NCBI GenBank assembly: GCA_004335635.1
Contig: QAXH01002088.1
Location: 1 to 15,945, forward strand
From: Chloromonas sp. AAM2
Lineage: Eukaryota; Chlorophyta; Chlorophyceae; Chlamydomonadales; Chlamydomonadaceae
Reading direction: 5' to 3'
Length of the DNA: 15,945 nucleotides
Below, piece by piece: positions 1 to 9,600 of the stretch (position 1 is its first letter; the number at the start of each line of letters is the position of its first letter). The translations under genes and the position numbers were made by a program. The notes beneath the pieces were generated by a model. That model saw only the letters and a program-made list of their open reading frames with translations. It was not told the origin of the DNA and searched no databases.

Positions 1-106
1 GCCATTTTGAAAGTTCACAGGCGCTGCTGTATCCTGAGTGATGCACCTCCCAGTACGTGCATGGGTATGTGACGTGAATGCTCTCCTGGCCACCGACAAC
101 CCGCAG

Positions 107-856
107 TGTGTTGTGCCAGCCTGGTTATAGCTCCGTGCGACGTTTTTGTGACCGTTAGAGACTTCATTTCCATGCGTAGGGATGGGTCGGACAGCGCCTT
201 CCTCGCCCCCGGCAGCCCTGTGCACAACGGTGGCCTGCCCCCGGGTGCGGGCGGGAGGTCATCGCACGACGGCCAGGGGCTGCCGCACAGGCTGAGCATG
301 ACCAGGGGCGAGATTCTGCAGCAGACCGCGGCAGCGCATGCAGGACACCACGACAGGTGGGTCCAGCGCCACTACCAGGTGTTCAGGCCGTGCAGGCAGC
401 GGGTGTCTGAAACAATTCAGCAGGCTCCATGCAGCATGATACTCGGCATGCCTGATGCGCCACCCTGGCATGTTGTGAATCCAGGGGACTGCATACCATA
501 CTAATTTGATAGTGGGCACAAGTGCTTGTGATATTCAGAAAGAGACGTCCAGTTTGAGCTTATGTCAGGCATGCAGAAGCGATGCAGTGCTGTACAGGCA
601 TGGTGTCTGCAGCGTCAGCAGCACGCCTCACTGTTCGCCTTTGGCACTCCTGCCCCGCAGCTTGCACGGGGCTACGTCTGGTGACGTGGATGCGCTGCTG
701 AGCCGCACACTGAGCTCTGGCTGGGCCGCCTGCCACACGCGCGTGTTCAGTGTGCTGTCAGCGGGGCAAGCGGGGCAGGGGCCACAGCAGGACGACGTCG
801 GCCCTGTCACCGCACAGTTCGTAAGCTACGTCTGCGATCTGCTCAAACATATGTAG
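107..856 (+). CDS. Unrecognised gene, last two exons (partial)
   Basis: The first exon runs from about 107 (acceptor CCGCAG; alternatives after 118 or 130) to 356 and ends at the donor GTGGGT. The second starts at 613 (acceptor TCTGCAG) or 661 (CCCCGCAG) and ends at TAG 854-856. The phases agree for either acceptor (AG plus C). The joined reading includes LSMTRGEILQQTAAAHAGHH and later SGDVDALLSRTLSSGWAACH, then QFVSYVCDLLKHM and stop. Codons favour G or C in third position, like the neighbouring exons. An in-frame TGA at 70-72 means the exon cannot extend much further left. No motif or family is recognised and the N-terminal part is outside the window. The first TGTAA downstream is at 1670-1674, rather far, which weakens the call. 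Confidence 0.4.
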
Positions 857-1401
857 CTATCACCTTTGGACGCATTGGAGAGGTTGCAGCCTGCAATACA
901 CGGGCTGACGCTCAGGCGATTATAAGGCATACTGAAGGTTTGCTGGGCCTAACCTGCTGCTGATTTACGGGCCAGGCATGCAAGTCCCAGTTTAGCCGGA
1001 GCTTCACCGACAAGAACTCAAGCTCTCGTCAACAACGCTTCAAGTAGTTTAGACGCTTTGCACATCTGACACATGAGAATAGCACATAATGATTGTTGGA
1101 AATATGTTGCCTGAACCCAAACAATTTCGATCGCGCGCCATTTGCATGGCTGCTGATTGGCACATGAGAACGTTCTGCGAGCCATCAAACCCCAGTCTCA
1201 CAGCTTTAAGTTTGTTATATCGGGAATGCAAAAGCCCTGAATGGCGTCTAGTCAGCAGTTGCTTCTAGTCCATCTGCCAGTGATTAATGGGTCTCAGCCA
1301 GTGTTGGGTGACGCTGTTGCGCATGCTGCACGTCCGACCCTCTGGTTCCTGTTTTCAGTGGGCAGTGTGAATGTTGTGCGTATTGCAACCACTGCCAGTC
1401 T

Positions 1402-1426
1402 GCTGCTGCTGATGATGATGATGATG
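1402..1426. repeat. CTG/GAT microsatellite
   Basis: Three CTG-type units run directly into five GAT units, producing Leu and Met runs in one frame. It lies between the two convergent genes. Confidence 0.85.
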
Positions 1427-1638
1427 CCTTTTGCTGCCGTTCGCTGCCCCATGGTGACGTGCTGCGGAGGCGCCGGAGACGACGGGCCGGACCAAAACAC
1501 TGACACAACTGAATTTGCGCACCGATCGGAAACGGCAACTCGCTCCGGACTACTTTCCTCACGTTTCGTGAACTAGACTGCGCAGTGATTTTATTTTGAA
1601 ACGAGTGACGGCGACGCCCTTGGGAAGCTGTGCAGAAG

Positions 1639-1824
1639 CTGGCTTTATGATCGCCTAGGCATCAGCACGTGTAACCACATCCAGTCTAAGACCAGGATTC
1701 AGCCAAAGCAGCTGGTGGTCCAAATGCAAGTGTCTGAAAAGGAAAACATGCATGTACGTGGCGCCAGAAACAGCAAAAGTGTTGAATCTCCTTACACAGT
1801 GCGGTCTCTGCTAGGCTGATGTAA
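1639..1824 (+). repeat. Dispersed repeat family X, copy 1
   Basis: It begins with ctggcttta, continues with gcatcagcacgtgtaaccac, and ends with a 24-base block (1801-1824) starting gcggtctctgctaggc and ending gatgtaa. Copy 2 at 3411-3550 shares both the left part and the terminal block. Copy 3 at 4056-4079 keeps only the terminal block. The middle parts are too diverged to align by eye. Confidence 0.6.
1792..1796 (-). terminator. Polyadenylation signal TGTAA of the glycosyltransferase gene
   Basis: The plus strand reads ttaca, so the minus strand reads TGTAA, about 156 bases past the TAG at 1952-1954. No earlier TGTAA occurs after the stop. This supports exon 15 as the last exon and gives a 3' UTR of about 170 to 190 bases, which would contain the reverse complement of one 24-bp repeat copy. 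Confidence 0.5.
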
Positions 1825-1951
1825 GTGATGACCAAATCGTTTGTCTACCCCAAAACACACAAGACATATCGTCACTAAAGACTCCCACAAGAATTGTCCC
1901 AGAACTGGCAAACATCCTTTTTTTGTGTGCCTGGGGCGTGTGCTGGCATGT

Positions 1952-3599
1952 CTACGGCTGCACTTTGAGAGGGTGCGTGCCGTTAGTTAGTCCCCGCTCC
2001 TTAACCACATGGTTGGGCAGGCAGCACCAGGTCAACGCCAACTCGCCCAGCTTCTGCAGGACATCAAAGGTCACACTGATGCATTGATTTGAGCATTATC
2101 AAGGCAGAAGACGCACAGACTCAAACGCTGTCTGAAAGGTATTTCAAGTTGCAGACATTTTCAGTTCCATAGTAGCTTTGGGAGGGTACAGCGCATGAGT
2201 ACCGCAGAAGGAAATGAATACGGCAGGCACGCATCTGAGGAGCGGCATGATGCATGGTGAAGTTGCAGAGCCCCGCATGCATGGGTTCACTCAGGCGCTC
2301 ACCCGGTCGAACTCCTGCTGTATGTGGCCGTGTGTGAAGCCCTTGAAGAGCTGCTCCGGGTTGGGCACATGGATTATGGGGTGCTGCTTGAGGCGCCCCA
2401 GCTCCTGTGGGCAGCAAAGGGACGGCACAGGGCAAAACAAACAGGCTCAAGGGGCAGTTCTGCGCGTCACGCAACTCAATTGTCGCCTTTATCATATATG
2501 GTTGAAGGCAGGCGGCGAGCAGGCTCTGCTTCATTTATTTCAGCTCTGTCGTTAATTAACGAGACATGAAAGGGGCAGCTCGTCCCATCTGAACAGAGTA
2601 TTTCTAATAGCTTATCTCTGCTCCAGTGCCTCAAAGGCTGTGGCCATGTGAAGTTGGAGCGGTGCGTGTGGTGAGGACGAAGAACACGGCTGCGGCTGTC
2701 GATGCCATGTGACAAAGTGTTTTGCACCACTGGAATCGTAGCAGCAGGACTTCTGTATGCATTCAACTCGATTGCATCTTATACGCAATGCCTGACATCT
2801 GTCAGAGGGTGACAGCACGTCACACAGCCCGTCAGGCTGAGCCTAGACGTCAGGCCAGGCCTTGAAGGCCTTGAGACATGGGACGTCAGTCGCTCACCCC
2901 AACGAGCTCGAAGTCATGGTACTTGGAGGGCAGCACGTGTCGGCTGGCCTCGTGCACCGGGTGGTCGACAGCTCCGGCTTCTACTAGAAACGGTTTGCCC
3001 TACACAAGGCCACCAGTTGTGAACACAGGGTGATGGGGTTGCAATTCATTTGGCTTGGGTCTGATGCCCTGTGGGATCAGCTGATAAGCGGCTCCAAGGA
3101 GTGCCAGCAACAGGGTAGTGCGACCCGATACGGCATGGCAATGACACTCCGAACGTGGACAACAGACACAAGCTGCGTAGCTGGGAGAGTGGCTCGCGGG
3201 GTGGGTCAGCCACACATGCATGCACACGAGGCCAAGGACATCATGCGGATAACATGAACAGTTCGCCGAGTTACCTTGTACTTTGAGTGTGTCTTGGGAT
3301 TGTCGAGCCAGCTGTGCTCACGAAACTGCATGCATGCATGCAGTCAGATTCATTCATCGAGCACCAGACTGCGCGCGAGCCTCTAGTTCCTGTGGTATTA
3401 AACCCACTCTGGCTTTACCACAGTTGAGGCGTCAGCCCGTGTAATCACAGTCATAACATATCGGCATGTCTGTACAGACACGTCACTCCTAGGGGTACAC
3501 CGGCACCTCTCTTTGCACAGTTCTATGCGGTCTCTGCTAGGCTAATGTAACTCCTACATTAGCACCAACGAACTGCTATGATGACCTTAGTTTCCTCTT

Positions 3600-3634
<35 letters not shown>

Positions 3635-6600
3635 TATTACATGGCTTTTCATGGTTTAACCCACGGTACTGCAGCTAGACACAATATCTCTTCAAGAATT
3701 ACGCGCCTGACAATCGTTAAGCCAAGAAAGTTCATTGGTAGCAGGGTGCAAAGTACGAATGTCATCACTGGCAACACGGTTCCAAGTTGAGAGTGGGGCA
3801 CTCCTGCCTCTCCTTGCTACAGCCTGCTGGCCCTCTGGGGCTGGGACAGTTGCAAAAAGCAAACGTTTGACGCTTATGTTCTGTCCCTTATGCCCCCCAT
3901 GCCCCCCATGAGGAGCAGGCAGGGTACATCATGCCATGTGCCAAGGAGCAGCATGCGGCCCACTGACATGACCCACAAAACGAGCATACAAGCTGTTCCA
4001 TCTTTTTTTTGCCAAATTGATTGAGTTGGAAGGTGTCCGCTAGCACAGTGCAGCAGCGGTCGCTGCTAGGCTGATGTAACGAGCAGCTACGTCCACCCTG
4101 CAAACCCGCGCCTCACCCCACCTGCACTCTCCTCGAGGTGACGAGCAGGGTGGACAGATTCTCCATGTCAAAGACATAGTCCTGCACACAGGGGCAAAAG
4201 AAGCATGTGATACTTTGCAAATCACACAGTGAAAGACAGAGGCTTCTGAGAGGCGACTGGTTGCTTGCTGATGGGGGTTTCACCGCAGCCCGGAGCACTT
4301 CAGGTGGGCAGAATATGCAGAGACGCAGCGGATGTCAGTTGTCGTCGGAACCTGCCCTGAGCAAGGCACAAAAGAGCTCAGCATACCGTAAACACTGTAT
4401 ATCATACCGGCCTTTGTTTTGGCATCTGTCGTTGGCATTAAAATTGACAGAGTTGAACCAAACTGGTCCCAGCATGGGTGCTGTCAGCTGCTAGAAGCCA
4501 TCTCCCGCAGTCGCTAGCCCCGCTTTCAACGCCAATGCAATGCCAAAGCGAAGCGGAGCGTGGCCAGAAACAGTGTCGCCAGTCAATCCTTGTCAATCTG
4601 GTCGCAATCTCTGACCCGGAGCAGCAGGCAGGGGTGCAGGCAGACAATGACCATATTAAGGAGGGGGTATTTCTGACCCACTTGTACGCATGATCATGAT
4701 GTCAGGTCATTCTGAGATGGTTGACAGGGTGGTATAAAACTGCCCCAAAAGGCCCGTGGTGCTTCTTAGAGCTTGTTGAGTATTTTTTTTGTTGTACGGC
4801 TCAATTGCAACGAAATCGAGGCTTCAGAAGATGTGTCTGGATGCGGCTCGTCAAGAGCTGTCCAAAACTTCCTTCATTTTCCACAGTGTCCTCGTGGTTT
4901 CGGTAGTATGGGCTGCGGAGGTGTCAGAGGGTGCCGGCGCTGGCGTGGCCTGCGTCGCCGGCGGCGCCAGGCCACACGTCACGCAAGCAGCGATCCAAAG
5001 CCGGATGCAGGGCGGGATGTGTGTGCATACCTTGAAAGTGAAGTTAACCTTGGGCATGCCCCCCATGGCCATTGTGACATGGGTGGCGTGAGGTGCGGTT
5101 AGGGCCGGCTGGGCTTTAATGAGTGAGGCATTGTTCAAGCGAAATTTGCAACCAAGCTGTCCAGGAGATAAGCCTTGACAAGAGCTGTCAATTGAGCCCC
5201 TTTTCATGTATTTCTGAGCCGTTTCTGGTTGGTTTCCAAAAGTCGTCCTATGAAAAGGCCAAGGCAAGCTTCTGCAGCGATGCAAGCTTCAACACCCCAC
5301 CAGACAAGCAACTTGCTCAAAAAAAAATGCATGTGTATCACATGTCGACTCACTGCCGGGCACGTGAAGGGCAGCTGTGTGAGCGTGTCGCCCGGCAGGC
5401 GGCACTGCTGCGTCTCGCCCTGATTGTGGACGCAGTGGCATGTGAGGCGGGGCAGGACCAGGATGCGGTCGGCGCAGTAGGCGATGGCAATGGCGTAGTA
5501 CATGTCGCGCAGCTGCTGCTGCATTACCTGCATGACATCACATGGCAACGGGCTGAGGGAGGTGCTCCAGTTGCATTGTTACATGTCAGGGGCACTCCAA
5601 AGGCCCCCATTCTGGCATGGCATGGCGACTGTCCCTTCACAGAGTATCTATACCGCACCGAGTGATGCCAGTCCACCACACAGGACTGCAGTGAGATTCG
5701 CATGTTTGGATTTGCGGCCTGGTCCATGTAATGCAGGCTACCAGTCACACCGCCGACCACCGCTAGGTAGCACCACATGGGCAGCTACCCAACACGCACA
5801 CAGCCCGCATGATTAGGAGGGGAGCAATCAGGGCTGGTGCAGCGATGGTTGCCCCATGACCGCACACTTCCCAGCAAGGCCTGCCCTGGCTCAGGCCCGA
5901 CACCCGACCCCACCTAATCACACGCACGCAACAACTGTGACCCACTCTGTGCTGAGCTGCTACACTGTGTGGCTCCGTGTGGGTAGTAGTGCCAGCAGGC
6001 GGCCCGCCCAGGTTCTGCGCCTGACGGCACACCCTCCAAGCCGACCCTGCACCTGTGCCCCCAGCCCTCAGCCACACCCATGCGCATGGCACCTTGTTAC
6101 ACCCATGTGCGTACACGCTTTCCCCCGCGCTGCATGCATGCATGCATGCATGCAGGCCCGCCCCGCCCCGCACCTTCCAGTGGTGCTCCGCCTGTGCGTA
6201 TGCGTCCGCCATGGTGCTGAACCCAGCGGGCGTCTGAGCGCACCAGCGACAGCACACAGGCACAAGCTTGCAGACACCAGCTGACATGGAGTGCTCTCTC
6301 AATCTGACAAATGTATCTAATACCTTCAGCCAGGAGGGGGCGTCTACAGACGCTTTCTACCGAACACCGCTCACCCTTTCGCATGCGGCCTAAGGACACG
6401 GAGAGCCCAAACTCAAGGTCTCACCTCTAAGTGCACCGCTCCCTTCCTCAACCCAATGCCTGCTGTCGTACCTCCTCTCCCACCACCAAGTCCACCCCCC
6501 ACCCCACCCTTGTCCCTGCCCTGGCCTGACCCCCTCAGCCTCACCCGCACGGGCGTCATTCCCGTGGTGAGGTACAGCCCCTCCTGGTAGTACTCGGGCA

Positions 6601-9600
6601 GGTCATCCATCAGCTGGAGCTCACGCAGCCTGTAACAGTGGCACGTGGTGAGCAGCATCAGCCACGTGCACCAGCACTGGACGGGCTGTGAACCAAAGCC
6701 CTGGAAGCAGGAGTGTACTCCAGCACAGCGCTACTAGAGGCGAATGGGAGGGATTGGACAGGTCAGGCCAGACCAACACGGCAAGCAACAGTTCACATGA
6801 CTTGTGAGAGAGAGCCAGTCAACGTTACTTGAGTATGTTTTGTTTTCACGACAACCTCCATTCTTAGTTGAGTTTTGTACAAGAGTCTCTAACCCTTTTG
6901 CAACTGTATCAATGGCTGTTGAAGTACACATGAATCGAATGTAAGGACTGTTGGTGCAAGGGCCTCCTTTTGCCTGCACCCCATCCGATGCCAGCGCAGC
7001 CCATGGCCGCTGACCTGTGCACCTTGCCCGCGTCCCGGCCATGCACCCATGTCACATGGAGCGCGTACGGCTGGACCCGGTGCACCTGCATGGAGGAGGG
7101 GGGCACGGGGCAGGGCTGGCACAGACGAGGGCCGCATCACCCTGCTGCAGACCGCCCAGGCCCTCACAGGCAACCGCACGAGTCAAGTCTGTGAACTGCC
7201 ACATGCAGTGCATGTCAGTGTGTGCAGAGGTGGCAGGATGGCACAGCAAGTGCAAGATGTGCCCAGTGCGTCTTGCCAAACATGACGAATGCACCTGCCC
7301 TGCCCTGCCCTGCCAGGCTGGGGTTGACCCACCTCGTGCAGTTTGATGATGGTGTGGCTGTACCCGCCCTGGAAGAGCGAGGGGGGCAGCTGCGCCAGGG
7401 TGGCGGCTCCGCCGTGCAGCCGCACCAGCCGTTGACCCCGATCAACCTCCCCTACAGGCTTCTGCAGCACATGATCCCAGGCATGCGGCAACACACTGGC
7501 ATGATAAAACCGTAAGTTTCGTTGACCTGGATGTTTACAACTGAATTGTGATTGTATAAGAAGCGGGCGTGACGGCTGGCATGATCAGGCATGGACATGG
7601 GCATGGCAGGGTGCCTGTTCCCGCCTGCCTACCGCGGCACCACCGCCACAAGCCCGGCAGTCTGGGTGGTACATGCATGGCAGCATGCTCCCAAGTCACC
7701 TTTGCAGGTACATGTGGTCGCTCTCCTTGGCCCCTCCTGACCCATGACTACCCCTGTGGCTGGCAGTAGGACCGCCCATGCATTGGCAATCTTTCACACG
7801 CTCGGGGTGTTGCATCCTGTCCCATGATGCCATGCCCCCATGCCATGCAGTGTGCCCATGCGCCCCCTGCCCCCCTGACTGACCAGCTCCTGCAGGTACA
7901 TGCGCAGCCCCTCCTGCTCGCTCCGGCTCTGAGTGAGCGAAGCGTTAGGCATGAGCGCCCGCCACCCGGCCAACAGCGCAGACCCGCCCGGGCCGGCACG
8001 AAGGAAGTACAGGCCTGCACAGCCATCACCCAACGCTTTACACATGATCCCAACGTTTGCCCATGCAACCATGACCCACCGCTTTACCCATGCAGCCCAT
8101 CAAACAGGGAGCATGGGCCCATGCGCTGCCCATACCCCTCATGGCACCCCTGTGACCCCGCATGCGTGCTTGGTGCTGCGCCCATGCTGCTCCATGGCGC
8201 ACGTGCGCCCCCACCCCGCTGGCAACAAACACCCCACCTGTGTTGACGGGGTGGTCGAGGCTGACGCCCGCCTCCAGGCCCTCGTCCCCGAGTGGGTTGG
8301 CGGTCAGGCTGGAGTCCAGGGACACGATGAGGTCTGGAACATGGGCAGAGGATGCCAGAACTGTCTACTGCCAGAGTCTGCAGACTTTCCCATCCGATTT
8401 TCATTAGAGATTCCCTTTTACGTGTGTGTGGACGAAGAATTTCACAGTGAGATTACCCTTTGCAATGTGTGGACGACTAGTGGTATGCTCTCCCACCTTG
8501 TCGGTTGACACCACTTGGTCTGACTGTGTAGACAACGTGAGCCCCTGCCTGCACCTTACTTGGCGTTATCTCTCCGCCGTTCCCTCCTCCTCGGGGTAAA
8601 TAATCCCACCGACCAAGTGTCATGAGCACGCCCAGGCAACCCAAATACCATGCATCTCAGAATGACCTGAAACCTTGAATTCGAGCTCCTTACACCGTTA
8701 GCATTCGTACAAGAGGTTCAGAGATACCCACTCTCACCCATGGTCATTTTCTATAGCCCCCCCCTACCTGGGGAAAGGATGAACTGCCGAGTCTTCTGCG
8801 ACGTGCGACGAGTCCTGACTGCAAAGGAATCCCCCCCCCATCCCTCCACTGGACAGGTTACCCCCAGACCCCTCTCCTCCCCAAACCCACCGGGTTGCGT
8901 GTGCATGTCCACTAAGTATCCCAGCGCGTCCCTGAACCAGACCACCTCCAGCGCCGAGTGGAGCACGTGCAGCCCCAGGTCGTGCACAGCCCGCACCACA
9001 GGCAGCGCGAGCCAGGGCAGCTGCTGGGGCCCTGCATAGAGCACGGCTTTGCTCTGCCTGCCTACACTGGTGCTCAACAACGAGCAGAGCAAGGTGTGCG
9101 GCGTGTGGTGGTCGGGCCGCCCAGGCGATCACAACAGCAATCACCACACACAGGCAGCACTACCTGTTGCTGGAGGTTCAAAAGAGTTCAAGTAACGTCT
9201 TGAGCTCTACATGACGGTGCAGAGCGTAGCAGACAACGCAACGGCATATCACACGCCTGGCACTTGGGGCATCATGTGATGCCGTAGCACACCCACAATT
9301 GTGGGAGATGGAGAAACCCAGCTAGTGATAACAACAGTGCATGCAAAAGGGCACCAACAGCCGCCTGGCAAATTCACACGCATGCTGCTGGTGCCGGGCA
9401 CGTCACAATGTGCCGCTTGCTGCCATGTCCACTCACGGATGTCCGTGTGGTTGGCCGCGCCCGGTATTGTGAAGCATGGCACCCGGCTGTGAGCCACGAG
9501 GCGGGCGGTGTGCAGGTCCGACACCGCCATGAGGCCGTACGTGATGTTGGCTGACTGGGAGCGGCAGGGCAGCAGGCAGCCATGACTCAACAGCCATGCC

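Larger units (their letters stand above)
857..1951. other. Intergenic region between convergent genes
   Basis: It holds the short CTG/GAT microsatellite at 1402-1426, a diverged repeat at about 1639-1824 and the 3' UTR of the glycosyltransferase. An open frame at 1241-1576 (+) owes its Leu and Met runs to the microsatellite, and I find no splice or family support for it. Nothing else is recognised in 857-1240. Confidence 0.6.
3000..4121 (-). other. Long repeat-filled intron of the glycosyltransferase (between exons 12 and 13)
   Basis: This 1122-base intron has donor GTGGGG and acceptor TGTGTAG. It contains family X copies 2 and 3, retroposon-like copy A with its (TCA)11 tract, and a (TGCA)4 palindrome at 3327-3342. 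No exon of the family is missing from the joined protein here, so the length is explained by insertions. Confidence 0.7.

Noticed and set aside
1241..1576. Plus-strand 111-codon open frame
   Set aside because: Leu and Met runs come from the CTG/GAT microsatellite. There are no splice, family or polyadenylation cues, though I cannot fully exclude it.
3578..3790. Plus-strand open frame with a His run
   Set aside because: The His run is the (TCA)11 microsatellite and the rest is the retroposon-like repeat inside an intron.
5123..5665. 180-codon open frame on the plus strand
   Set aside because: It is antisense to glycosyltransferase exon 5354-5527, whose minus-strand reading is clearly conserved.
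5763..6302. 179-codon open frame on the minus strand
   Set aside because: Only 6174-6233 is a real exon; the rest is intron that happens to stay open.
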